Source of the DNA: an uncultured bacterium
GTDB taxonomy: Bacteria; Cyanobacteriota; Vampirovibrionia; Gastranaerophilales; Gastranaerophilaceae
Assembly: GCA_947169755.1 (NCBI GenBank)
Contig: CAMVQX010000076.1
Span: 1-7,696, forward strand
Length of the DNA stretch: 7,696 nt
Direction: 5' to 3'
Part shown: positions 1-7,188 of the stretch, in pieces
Layout of the letters: every line of letters starts with the position of its first letter
How positions within the stretch are numbered: position 1 is the stretch's first letter
Program-made: the position numbers and the translations under genes
Notes under the pieces: generated by a model
What the model saw: the letters and a program-made list of their open reading frames with translations, nothing else
Told to the model about the DNA's origin: nothing
Databases searched by the model: none

Positions 1-1
1 G

Positions 2-121
2 ACGAGCAGAGCCGAAGACCCGTTAATAGCGAATGAACAAGAAAACAAATTCCGCCCTGTAATTGTGTCGCAAACATTTGATTGTTCACTCCGTCAAAGG
101 TCGGACAAATTTTTTGACTGA
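2..121 (+). other. Open frame entering from the left edge, possible 3' end of an upstream gene
   Basis: One + frame stays open from the first bases to a TGA at 119-121, giving 39 residues, and the stop lies about 20 nt before a strong terminator. That position is what the end of an upstream gene would look like. I recognise no family in the residues. The stretch also shares a CGAGCAGAG/CGAAG motif with non-coding DNA at 7343-7358, so it may equally be intergenic repeat sequence that happens to be open. Coding status is unresolved. Confidence 0.18.
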
Positions 122-140
122 ATTTTGTGTAAGCAAATAT

Positions 141-166
141 GGCGGGATACCAATCCCGCCTTTTTT
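141..166 (+). terminator. Rho-independent terminator upstream of ribH
   Basis: A perfect 8-bp GC-rich stem (GGCGGGAT pairing with ATCCCGCC, 141-148 and 153-160) closes a four-base loop and is followed directly by six T at 161-166. The T run on this side gives the + direction, so it ends a transcript coming from the left edge and insulates the ribH operon from it. Confidence 0.88.
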
Positions 167-191
167 AATCTTTAATTATCTTTACGTAGTC

Positions 192-220
192 TTGTAAAAG
201 CGCATAATATATAATATAAT
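192..220 (+). promoter_or_regulatory. Sigma-70 type promoter of the ribH operon
   Basis: TTGTAA at 192-197 (four of six to the -35 consensus) and a perfect TATAAT at 215-220 are separated by exactly 17 nt. Transcription would start near 226-228, only about 17 nt before the ribH start codon. That leaves no room for a leader riboswitch. No operator-like repeat is visible over the promoter. Confidence 0.72.
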
Positions 221-228
221 GGGCGTAT

Positions 229-233
229 AGGAG
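229..233 (+). promoter_or_regulatory. Ribosome binding site that fixes the ribH start
   Basis: AGGAG at 229-233 lies 10 nt before the ATG at 244. An in-frame GTG at 235 would add three residues, but it sits one base from this site and could not be used with it. This supports ATG 244 as the start. Confidence 0.75.
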
Positions 234-243
234 AGTGTATTTT

Positions 244-705
244 ATGAAAACTTATGAAGGACAATTAGTAGTAGGAAACGAAAAATTCTGTATAATATTA
301 GCGAGATTTAACGATTTTATCGGTTCAAAATTGTTGTCAGGTGCGATAGATGAGTTGAAACGCCACGGTGTATCCGACGATAATATTGATGTCGTAAGAG
401 TCCCTGGTGCGTTCGAAATTCCTCTTGCAGCTCAAAAGTTTGCAAAAACAGGAAAATATGATGCAATAATTACACTTGGCGCTGTTATCAAAGGAGCAAC
501 CGCTCATTTTGATTTTGTTAGCGCTGAGGTGTCAAAAGGTGTTGCTCAAGTTAGCCTTCAAACAGGTGTTCCTGTAATATTCGGAGTTTTGACAACTGAT
601 AATATTGAACAAGCTATCGAAAGAGCCGGTACAAAAGCAGGAAATAAAGGTTCTGATGCTGCTAAATCAGCTATTGAAATGGCAAATCTTTATAAAAATA
701 TTTAG
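244..705 (+). CDS. ribH: 6,7-dimethyl-8-ribityllumazine synthase
   Basis: Catalyses the penultimate step of riboflavin synthesis: condensation of 5-amino-6-ribitylamino-uracil with 3,4-dihydroxy-2-butanone 4-phosphate to give the lumazine, in the cytoplasm, usually as a 60-subunit shell or a pentamer. The 153-residue product from ATG 244 is full length and strongly resembles Bacillus RibH from memory. Visible landmarks are RFND with Phe22, VPGAFEIP (53-60), the GAVIKGATAHFD segment with catalytic His88, and IERAGTKAGNKG with Arg127. These fall at the same numbers as in B. subtilis, which supports this start over the GTG three codons upstream. It is the first gene of the operon, and no other rib gene is in view. 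The following murQ start is 43 nt away. Confidence 0.96.
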   Translation: MKTYEGQLVVGNEKFCIILARFNDFIGSKLLSGAIDELKRHGVSDDNIDVVRVPGAFEIPLAAQKFAKTGKYDAIITLGAVIKGATAHFDFVSAEVSKGVAQVSLQTGVPVIFGVLTTDNIEQAIERAGTKAGNKGSDAAKSAIEMANLYKNI

Positions 706-748
706 ATGTATGTTCAACTTGTCGTTATTGGTAATTTAAGGAGTTATT

Positions 749-1642
749 ATGTCAGAAGTTATCACTGAATACAGAAATGAGAATACTAAAGATATTGATA
801 TTCTCTCTACTGTCGAAATGGTCAGAAAAATGAACGAGGAGGATAAGCTCGTTGCGCTTGCTGTTGAAGATGAAACCGAACATATTGCGGAAGCAATTGA
901 TGTTATTGCAAAGCAATTTTTGAAAGGCGGAAGACTTTTCTATTTTGGAGCAGGTACTTCAGGAAGATTAGGTATTTTGGATGCATCTGAGTGCCCTCCG
1001 ACATTCAGTGTTTCTCCTGATATGGTTCAAGGTATAATTGCAGGCGGTGATAGTGCTTTTAGAACGGCTGTTGAAGGAGCGGAAGATAATTTTGAATTTG
1101 GTTATAATGATGCAAAAGTTTTGACTGAATTAGACGTTGCTGTTGTTATTTCAGCGAGCGGCAACCCTAAATATTTGTCCGGTGTATTGCAGAGGGCGGA
1201 TGAAGTTAATTGCAGAACTATTGCGATTACTTGTAACTCAAAAGGTAAGATTGCGGAAGATGCAGGGCATGTAATATGTGTTGAAGTAGGACCTGAAGTA
1301 ATTGCGGGATCTTCTCGTTTGAAAGCCGGTACTGCACAAAAAATGATTTTGAATATGTTATCAACAGGTGCTATGATAAAGATAGGCAAAACTTACGAAA
1401 ACTTTATGATAGATTTAAAGGCAACAAATGAAAAATTGAAAGACAGGGCTATCAGGATTGTTGCGCAGATTGCAAACGTTTCTCACAGCGATGCTCTTTC
1501 TACTTTGTTGAAATGTAATTGGGAGATTAAGACTGCAATTGTATCTTTAGTAATGAAAACTGATGTTGATAATGCGCGATTAGAACTTAGAAAACATGGC
1601 GGAGTTTTGAGAAAACTTTTGCCGGAGGAGATTAAACTATGA
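749..1642 (+). CDS. murQ: N-acetylmuramic acid 6-phosphate etherase
   Basis: Cleaves the D-lactyl ether of MurNAc-6-phosphate to give GlcNAc-6-phosphate and D-lactate, a cytoplasmic step in recycling or scavenging peptidoglycan amino sugars. The 297-residue length is normal for the family. The SIS sugar-phosphate fold is recognisable from GAGTSGRLGILDASECPPTF (67-86), with Glu81 matching the first catalytic Glu (E83 in E. coli). Glu112 in EGAEDN matches the second (E114), and SASGNP (135-140) and SSRLKAGTAQK (188-198) are the later phosphate and substrate segments. AAGGAG at 738-743 sits 5 nt before the ATG. The stop overlaps the gpsA start by ATGA. No MurNAc transporter or anhydro-MurNAc kinase is present, so the source of its substrate cannot be read from this window. 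Confidence 0.95.
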   Translation: MSEVITEYRNENTKDIDILSTVEMVRKMNEEDKLVALAVEDETEHIAEAIDVIAKQFLKGGRLFYFGAGTSGRLGILDASECPPTFSVSPDMVQGIIAGGDSAFRTAVEGAEDNFEFGYNDAKVLTELDVAVVISASGNPKYLSGVLQRADEVNCRTIAITCNSKGKIAEDAGHVICVEVGPEVIAGSSRLKAGTAQKMILNMLSTGAMIKIGKTYENFMIDLKATNEKLKDRAIRIVAQIANVSHSDALSTLLKCNWEIKTAIVSLVMKTDVDNARLELRKHGGVLRKLLPEEIKL

Positions 1643-2640
1643 AATTAACTGTACTTGGTGCAGGATGTTGGGGGTTAACTTTAGCTTGGTTGTTAACCGA
1701 TAATTTTGAAAACGTTACGATTTGGGCAAGAGAAAAAGATATAACTGATGATCTGAAATATAATAAACACGCATCAAAGCCTTTAGAAGTTCAATTACAG
1801 CAAAAGGTAGAGGTTACATCTGACTTGGCTTCTGCAATTGATGGTGCGGATATTATTTTGTCTGTTGTATCTACTTCGGGCACTAGAGATGTTTGTGAAA
1901 ACCTTAAAAAAGCAGGAATTAAATCTGAGCAAATTTTGGTAAATGCCTCAAAGGGTATAGAGCTTCCTTCTTTGATGAGGATGTCTGAAGTTATAAAGGA
2001 TGTTTTGCCGGAACAAAAATTGTGTATATTGTCCGGTCCAACATTGGCAAAAGAGGTTCTTGCAGGGTTGCCAACGGCTGCATGTGTTGCTTGTGAAGAT
2101 TTGCAAACTGCAGAGTATGTACAAAAAGCATTAAATGTTCCAAATCGGTTTAGGCTATATACAAACCAAGATGTTATAGGTGTTGAGCTTGGCGGATCTT
2201 TGAAAAACGTTATAGCAATTGCATCAGGCTTTGCTCACACAATGGGGTTAGGTGATAATTGTTCTGGCGCTCTTTTGACACGCGGAATGGCCGAGATTGT
2301 GAGGGTAAGTATTAATCTTGGTGCAAATCCTTCAACTTTGTACGGTTTGTCAGGCATGGGAGATTTGATTGCAACATGTTCAAGTCCGATGTCGAGAAAC
2401 TATACAGTTGGTTCTATGCTTGCAAAAGGTAAAAAAATCAACGATATATTGGCAGAACTCGGTTCTGTGGCAGAGGGTGTAAAAACATCTAAGGCAATTT
2501 GTGAACTTGCAAAAAAACTTGATATTGAAGTTCCTGTGTCAAGTGCTATTTATGAGGCTGTATATACAGATATTACACCTCAAGCTTTGCTTGAAAAATT
2601 AATGAACAGAAAGTTGAAAGAAGAAGAGAGATATGTTTAA
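1639..2640 (+). CDS. gpsA: Glycerol-3-phosphate dehydrogenase [NAD(P)+]
   Basis: Reduces dihydroxyacetone phosphate to sn-glycerol 3-phosphate with NAD(P)H, supplying the backbone for phospholipid synthesis. The 333 residues show an N-terminal Rossmann domain with GAGCWG (7-12), the NASKG segment with Lys105, LSGPTLAKEV (131-140), and the C-terminal helical domain with the catalytic Lys189 in GGSLKN and GLSGMGDL (236-243). One small deviation is that the usual Val-Pro-Ser after the second nucleotide-binding strand reads VVSTSGTRDV here, without the proline. Translation is coupled to murQ by a 4-nt ATGA overlap, helped by GGAGGAG at 1624-1630, 8 nt before the start. The 3' end overlaps ricT by 8 nt. 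Confidence 0.96.
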   Translation: MKLTVLGAGCWGLTLAWLLTDNFENVTIWAREKDITDDLKYNKHASKPLEVQLQQKVEVTSDLASAIDGADIILSVVSTSGTRDVCENLKKAGIKSEQILVNASKGIELPSLMRMSEVIKDVLPEQKLCILSGPTLAKEVLAGLPTAACVACEDLQTAEYVQKALNVPNRFRLYTNQDVIGVELGGSLKNVIAIASGFAHTMGLGDNCSGALLTRGMAEIVRVSINLGANPSTLYGLSGMGDLIATCSSPMSRNYTVGSMLAKGKKINDILAELGSVAEGVKTSKAICELAKKLDIEVPVSSAIYEAVYTDITPQALLEKLMNRKLKEEERYV

Positions 2641-3559
2641 ATATGCTGTTGAATATTTGAAAAATACATTTTATCCTTTGTCTGTGCCTGATACATTGAC
2701 AATTGAAGACGGTCAGATGGTTCTGGTTAGGACTTCAAAGGGTGAGGAGGCATTGAGGGCTTTTGTTGTTAATTCGAAAATTATAGAATTATGGGAAAAG
2801 TCAGAAAATAAGCCGGAAGCTTTGTCTGTAATTAGAACGCTGTCTCAACGTGATTTACAGACACTTGATGATATTAAAAAAGAAGAAGTTGAAGCGTTTT
2901 TTAAATGTAAGGCATTGGTTGAACAACACAAATTGGTTATGAACCTTGTTCAATGCAAGATAACATTTGACAGAAAAAAAATTACATTCTATTATACAGC
3001 GCCTGAAAGGGTTGATTTCAGAGCGTTGTTAAAAGATTTAACTCAAACTTTTACCCGTGTAAGGATTGATCTTCGTCACATTGGAGTAAGAGATGAAACT
3101 TCAATTATGTGCGGTTGCGGAGTTTGCGGAAGACCGTTTTGCTGCTGCAGTTTTTTAAGAAAATTCGGTTCAATAAATGTAAAGCTTGCAAAAGATCAAG
3201 GAATGCCAATTGCACCCGGGAAAATTTCGGGAACTTGCGGAAGGCTGCTTTGCTGCTTGAATTATGAATATTCAAATTATATTGATGCTGCAAAAGGCAT
3301 GCCGCCTATCGGTTCATCTGTAATGACTCCTGACGGACTAGGAAGGGTTTGTTATTTGCAGTTTATGAATGGAACTGTTGCTGTCAAAATGGAAGACGGC
3401 AAAACTAAAGAGTTTGCAAAAGCTGATATTGAAATGGTTGATGCTGATGTAAATGTTGAAATTGATGTTCCTGTAATGAACAGCTATGCTGAAGATGAAG
3501 GAAATATAGATATTAAACAATTGGAAGATGACAGAAATAGCTCAACCTGTAATGTATAG
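2633..3559 (+). CDS. ricT: PSP1-domain protein, RicT/YaaT family
   Basis: A 308-residue cytoplasmic protein of the PSP1 family. In B. subtilis RicT works with RicA and RicF as an Fe-S-containing complex that helps RNase Y mature certain mRNAs and affects sporulation, competence and biofilm; that is known of the family and not shown here. The diagnostic part is the Cys-rich block: CGCGVCGRPFCCC (160-172) followed by GTCGRLLCCLNYEY (200-213), where such proteins bind iron-sulfur clusters. The last 40 residues are acidic and look disordered. The start codon lies inside the end of gpsA (8-nt overlap) with only a purine-rich AGAAGAGAG before it, so translation is probably coupled. Neither ricA, ricF nor sporulation genes are in view, so a sporulation role should not be assumed. 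Confidence 0.9.
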   Translation: MFKYAVEYLKNTFYPLSVPDTLTIEDGQMVLVRTSKGEEALRAFVVNSKIIELWEKSENKPEALSVIRTLSQRDLQTLDDIKKEEVEAFFKCKALVEQHKLVMNLVQCKITFDRKKITFYYTAPERVDFRALLKDLTQTFTRVRIDLRHIGVRDETSIMCGCGVCGRPFCCCSFLRKFGSINVKLAKDQGMPIAPGKISGTCGRLLCCLNYEYSNYIDAAKGMPPIGSSVMTPDGLGRVCYLQFMNGTVAVKMEDGKTKEFAKADIEMVDADVNVEIDVPVMNSYAEDEGNIDIKQLEDDRNSSTCNV

Positions 3560-3569
3560 GGTAGGTTAA

Positions 3570-5435
3570 ATGAGAATAAATAACGTAACATCGGCTACTT
3601 CAGCCAAATCTGTAGTTGTAATGTCCTTGATTTCGTCTGCAATAATCATTTTTTTTGTTGTGGCATATGTTATGTCATCGGTTTATGACTTATCTTTTAT
3701 CGGATTTTTTAAATGGTTGTTTAAGTTATTTCAGCAATTTAGGGCTGAATGTACTGATGAACCCATTATCCCTTGGATTGCATTGTTGTTGCCTTTGTGT
3801 TGCTTCGTCGGTTTAATTGGTGCTATTGTTTCCCGTCATAATGCTTTGAAACTATTTAATGCAGAGTTAAACATAAAATATGTTAATTTTCTTCCTGACA
3901 GATTAGAGTTTTGTTTTGTAAATCCTGAATATAATTTTGTTTGTTCATATTCCGATATTGAAGATTTGAATATGAATATAAAATCCAAACTTGTGCGGAC
4001 TAAAAATGGTTCATATATTGCATTTGAACAGCTGGGTTTAGTTTTTTCATTGTTGAATAATAAAAAATTTGAGCTTTTTAATACACCGATTTATCCTATG
4101 AAAACTATTTATAGGATAATTGATTATACAAGAGGGGTTCAAAGTTTTAATTATTGTTTTACCGGTGTGGGCGAAGTCCCTGATTATAAGGAAAAAATCG
4201 AAAAATATTTAGAAAGCGGATATCAAGATATGTTTGCCAGTAGTGGCGAAAGTAAAATGCTTATTGCATCTTTCCTTCTTTTTGCTGTTGGCTTGTGGAT
4301 AATAATTCCATTTGTAGGTGATATTGTTAAAGATCCGATATTTATTGTAATGTTTTTTCCGCTTTTGCTCTTGTTAATTGCTCCTGTTATTATGGATATA
4401 ATTCTTGTTATTGATAAAATCAGGGATTTTAAATATTCGGTTAATAAATATGAAAAAAATACCGGTTTTTTAGAGCACATAAACGTTTTTCATATGATTT
4501 TCTTTAAAGCTATAATTCTTGCAGTTGTATTTTATTTTTTTATTTTTCCTGTCTTGAATTCAAATAATATAGAGAAGAAAATTAATAAAGCAAGTCAAGC
4601 TACATCAACTTCCTATCGTGTATTAAACAGTGAAAATAAACCAAATGATGACGCTTGGGTTGATTTGCATATAAATCCTACATCGGATTATGATTATATG
4701 ACAAAACGCGAAATTTATGATTTGAGAAAGCGCTACGTTAGTGAATCAGTTTTTGCCAAAGAGGGTTATGAGCCGAATGAAGATGTGTTCGGCCAAATTG
4801 TTGATAACATGCCATGGTGGGGAAATTTGAGTTGTGACATATTAAATTATCAAGGTGATTACAGCTATCGTATAGAGGGTGATTCAAAGTTGAGTACAAT
4901 AATAAATAATCCTGCAAATTTAGTCGGTTTGTATAAATTGTTTATGCCTTGGGATGATCCTTATTATGGAGACTATTGTACGGCTGATTATTCAAAATTT
5001 CTCCCAGCTTCTTTAAAATATAATAAAAAAGATAATATATTTATTGTTAGTTATCGGGTTCCGCCGGAGTTTGTTAAATACAAAATAGGTGTAACAGGTT
5101 TGAAAGGCGGGAAAAATATCCCAATGCAGTTGTCAGGTATTAATGCTTTGGATTTTGGGTATAGATATGTGTATGGCTATGATTCAAAAAATATAAAAAT
5201 ATTATATCAGGAAGATTCTGATATATTTAGTGATGTCCAAACTTTTAAGGATTTTATTCATCTTGGAGGGAGCTGCCAATACCAGGACGGCTGCAACAAT
5301 TTATCCCCTCTGCAAAAAGGATTGATATTTTATGTTCACGATTTGCCGGCGCAAATCAGTTTAAAGCTTTGGAAAAAATCTCCGGCCAGTAAAGATAGTA
5401 AAGCTGATGCGTATTTTAAAATTGTGTTTGAATAA
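3570..5435 (+). CDS. Uncharacterised five-helix membrane protein with a large C-terminal domain
   Basis: I do not recognise this 621-residue protein. Hydrophobic segments lie near residues 14-37, 66-88, 229-249, 257-281 and 307-327. Lys/Arg-rich stretches after segments 2 and 4 put the 89-228 loop inside the cell and the 290-residue C-terminus outside. The inner loop (about 100-172) alternates like a small beta-rich, possibly PH-like domain. The outer part holds four Cys (422, 470, 569, 575) that could pair as disulfides, many aromatic residues, and a stretch (380-417, ending MPWWG) faintly like a YARHG domain; both domain ideas are weak. The start follows ricT by 10 nt with a poor AGGGTAGG ribosome site. 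It is the last gene of the operon and ends 4 nt from the stop of the convergent radical SAM gene. Confidence 0.85.
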   Translation: MRINNVTSATSAKSVVVMSLISSAIIIFFVVAYVMSSVYDLSFIGFFKWLFKLFQQFRAECTDEPIIPWIALLLPLCCFVGLIGAIVSRHNALKLFNAELNIKYVNFLPDRLEFCFVNPEYNFVCSYSDIEDLNMNIKSKLVRTKNGSYIAFEQLGLVFSLLNNKKFELFNTPIYPMKTIYRIIDYTRGVQSFNYCFTGVGEVPDYKEKIEKYLESGYQDMFASSGESKMLIASFLLFAVGLWIIIPFVGDIVKDPIFIVMFFPLLLLLIAPVIMDIILVIDKIRDFKYSVNKYEKNTGFLEHINVFHMIFFKAIILAVVFYFFIFPVLNSNNIEKKINKASQATSTSYRVLNSENKPNDDAWVDLHINPTSDYDYMTKREIYDLRKRYVSESVFAKEGYEPNEDVFGQIVDNMPWWGNLSCDILNYQGDYSYRIEGDSKLSTIINNPANLVGLYKLFMPWDDPYYGDYCTADYSKFLPASLKYNKKDNIFIVSYRVPPEFVKYKIGVTGLKGGKNIPMQLSGINALDFGYRYVYGYDSKNIKILYQEDSDIFSDVQTFKDFIHLGGSCQYQDGCNNLSPLQKGLIFYVHDLPAQISLKLWKKSPASKDSKADAYFKIVFE

Positions 5436-5457
5436 AAAGTCATTTTGCAAATACGCA
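5408..5457. terminator. Stem-loop spanning both convergent stop codons, candidate two-way terminator
   Basis: TGCGTATTT at 5408-5416 is the exact reverse complement of 5449-5457. With a T-G pair and one bulged base the pairing continues as AAAAT (5418-5422) with ATTTT (5442-5446), closing a 19-nt loop. The structure contains the TAA of the membrane protein and the TGA of the maturase. It works equally from both sides, which suits convergent genes, but neither side ends in a proper T run, so terminator activity is inference. Both arms are also coding, which may explain part of the match. Confidence 0.35.
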
Positions 5458-6654
5458 ATCAATTTCCGGGACTGAGATACTGCCGCATCTTTTGTATCCT
5501 CTTACCATGCAGCCGCTGTTGCATATTACATTGTATTTACAGTTTTTACATACCATTTTGTCTAAAATTCTTGGTTGGTAAAATATATTTGAATTTCTTT
5601 TATCCCATATTTCTGAGAATGAATTTTCTTTATAATTGCCGAGCCTTGCTTCGGGACAGGTATCTGCTTCCATACACAAATACATATCTCCGTTTGAACA
5701 AATCCTGATTCTGTCGTTCAAATGGCAGCTTTTGAGCTTTGGAGTTTTTAATTTATCAAAATACTTTTGATATTTTTCCTCACTAATAATTTCTCTAACT
5801 CCGTCAACATTCATAAAGTCAATAGACGTAAACAAACCCGGTATTAAATTAGTTTTTGTATTTTGGTTTTCTATAAGTTTTTTCTCTAATAACAACAAAT
5901 CTCTATCTGAAACCATTAGAGGTGCATGGCTTTTGTTGTGGTAAATCATTTTACCTGCCATAAAATCACTCACTCCAAGTTCGGTTGCAAGATTATAGGT
6001 CTGTAATATCTCATCATAATTTATGGTGTTTACTGTGCAGCCAATGACAACGCGTACCCCTCTGTCTGTCAGTTTCTTTATATTACTTATAATTGTTTCA
6101 AAAGAATCTGTTTGACGAATTTTTTTGAAAGTTTCATGTGTTGCAGCGTCAAGACTAATTTGAAGCATATCAAGATAAGGGTTAAACATATTTGCTATTC
6201 TGTCAATATGTTTGTCATTGATTAATGCTGCGTTTGTTAAGAGTTTAACTGATATGTTATTTTCTTTAAATTTTTCTGCAATATCTAATGTGTCCGGACG
6301 CAAAAAGATTTCACCACCTGTAAGCATAATTTCTACAATGCCGGCCTCAATTAAATCATCAGCTAAATTCAGAGCCTGTTCATGCGTCAAGTCATTTTGT
6401 GAGGAATATTCTGTATCATTGTATAAGCAATGAACGCATCTGAAATTACACGCAGAGGTCAAATCCCACCAACCGTACATTGGTGTTGAAAATATAAAAT
6501 CTTTTCCGCCTTTTGCGCTTATATGATTAGATAAAGGCCGTACTATATTTAACTCAAGCTTGCTTGTATTGGTGACATTATTGTCTGGCTCTTTAAGCAT
6601 TCTTTCTATATGAAGCCTTATAGCATTTTCCATCTCTATATCAATTTTTGACAT
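5440..6654 (-). CDS. Radical SAM/SPASM peptide maturase
   Basis: A 404-residue enzyme that should use S-adenosylmethionine and an iron-sulfur cluster to make a radical modification on the neighbouring precursor peptide. The core cluster motif is CNFRCVHC (Cys69, 73, 76), followed by LTGGE (111-115) for SAM binding. The C-terminus is a textbook SPASM domain for two auxiliary 4Fe-4S clusters: Cys310, then G322-x4-Cys327, then Cys369-x2-Cys372-x5-Cys378-x3-Cys382, and Cys400. Three further Cys (319, 333, 390) lie among them. The first 60 residues show no built-in leader-binding domain, which fits a separate RRE gene next door. The start is supported by AAGGAAGG at 6663-6670, 8 nt upstream and inside the RRE gene, which it overlaps by 14 nt. 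The exact bond it makes cannot be read from the sequence. Confidence 0.92.
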   Translation of the reverse strand: MSKIDIEMENAIRLHIERMLKEPDNNVTNTSKLELNIVRPLSNHISAKGGKDFIFSTPMYGWWDLTSACNFRCVHCLYNDTEYSSQNDLTHEQALNLADDLIEAGIVEIMLTGGEIFLRPDTLDIAEKFKENNISVKLLTNAALINDKHIDRIANMFNPYLDMLQISLDAATHETFKKIRQTDSFETIISNIKKLTDRGVRVVIGCTVNTINYDEILQTYNLATELGVSDFMAGKMIYHNKSHAPLMVSDRDLLLLEKKLIENQNTKTNLIPGLFTSIDFMNVDGVREIISEEKYQKYFDKLKTPKLKSCHLNDRIRICSNGDMYLCMEADTCPEARLGNYKENSFSEIWDKRNSNIFYQPRILDKMVCKNCKYNVICNSGCMVRGYKRCGSISVPEIDCVFAK

Positions 6655-6919
6655 TTAAAAAACCTTCCTTTTTGAGGTAATCAAGAGATTTTGAAAATGC
6701 TGATTCTATATCTTGTATGGGTATATTATTGTTTTTGGACAAAATTTCGAAAACTTCTTTTGTGGTAATTGTTCCGTCAAGTGCAGAAATAATAGAGCCG
6801 GTATGAAAATCTGTTTCCCACACAGTATCATCTTTTGCATTATAAAAGAAATATAAACCCAAACTGGGTTCATATCTCTTTATTACATATTCTGCAAGTT
6901 TTAGCTTGGTCGACATCAT
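6641..6919 (-). CDS. PqqD-like RiPP recognition element protein
   Basis: A 92-residue protein with the PqqD pattern: beta strands over about residues 10-36, ETDFHTGSIISALDG (35-49), a conserved-type threonine and helix TTKEVFEIL (52-60), and a final helical region ending KKEGFLN (83-89). Proteins of this fold bind the leader of a precursor peptide and present it to the modifying enzyme. Here the precursor lies 3 nt upstream and a radical SAM maturase overlaps its 3' end, so the role is well supported by context. Two ATG codons stand in tandem at the start (6919 and 6916). No ribosome site is near them: the closest AGG is 16 nt away, so translation probably depends on ribosomes finishing the precursor gene. 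It has no Cys. Confidence 0.85.
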   Translation of the reverse strand: MMSTKLKLAEYVIKRYEPSLGLYFFYNAKDDTVWETDFHTGSIISALDGTITTKEVFEILSKNNNIPIQDIESAFSKSLDYLKKEGFLNVKN

Positions 6920-6922
6920 TTG

Positions 6923-7165
6923 TTAGCAAGAGATACCTGTTACTAACCAATCACCGTATGAAGCTCCGCAAGTATCCCCGTAGTCACCATAGTTAGAAAC
7001 ACGTTTTTCTACTTTCTGTGCTGGCTTTTTAGTTTTACTTACAAGTTCTTCAGGTGTAAGTAAAATTTGGTTAATCTTTCCTTTTGCGCTAGTGGCATTT
7101 TTGCGGACAACTTGTTTTGCGGCAGCAACACCATACCTTACAGGTTGAATTTCCAATCTATACAT
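6923..7165 (-). CDS. RiPP precursor peptide with a triple Tyr-Gly-Asp core
   Basis: An 80-residue peptide, the first gene of the cassette. The leader (about 1-56) is strongly basic, with 13 Lys/Arg against 4 Glu, contains no Cys, and has a likely RRE-binding stretch INQILLTPEELV (31-42). It ends in a dibasic Lys54-Arg55. The core (about 57-80) reads YGDYGDTCGASYGDW at 59-73 and then LVTGISC, giving three YGD units, the only Trp (73), and the only two Cys (66 and the terminal 80). The three units use different codons, so they are kept at protein level and are not a fresh DNA duplication. There is no signal peptide or Gly-Gly site. Placement before a PqqD-like gene and a SPASM maturase supports a precursor role. 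The modification, the cleavage site and the function of the product are unknown. Confidence 0.85.
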   Translation of the reverse strand: MYRLEIQPVRYGVAAAKQVVRKNATSAKGKINQILLTPEELVSKTKKPAQKVEKRVSNYGDYGDTCGASYGDWLVTGISC

Positions 7166-7172
7166 ATAAACA

Positions 7173-7180
7173 CTCCTTTT
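7173..7180 (-). promoter_or_regulatory. Strong ribosome binding site of the precursor gene
   Basis: AAAAGGAG read on the - strand, 7 nt before the precursor ATG at 7165. It is the strongest site in the cassette and contrasts with the lack of one before the RRE gene, which fits a peptide made in excess of its processing proteins. Confidence 0.78.
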
Positions 7181-7188
7181 ACTTCTTA

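Noticed and set aside
235..243. GTG at 235 as the ribH start
   Set aside because: It lies one base after the AGGAG site, and the active-site numbering matches B. subtilis RibH only from ATG 244.
167..243. FMN riboswitch before ribH
   Set aside because: The predicted transcript start leaves only about 17 nt of leader, and no riboswitch-like paired segments are seen.
2633..3559. Sporulation role from the PSP1/RicT similarity
   Set aside because: The family is widespread in non-spore-forming bacteria, and no sporulation gene or RicA/RicF partner is present.
4965..4980. YYGDYCTADY in the membrane protein (about residues 465-474) resembles the precursor core
   Set aside because: Only a few residues match, it is a single YGD inside a large domain, and short aromatic-Gly-Asp words are expected by chance in a Tyr-rich protein.
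5440..6654. Maturase as a PQQ or heme-related SPASM enzyme (PqqE-like)
   Set aside because: The precursor is not PqqA-like: it is 80 residues long and lacks a Glu-x3-Tyr pair in its core. No other pqq genes are present.
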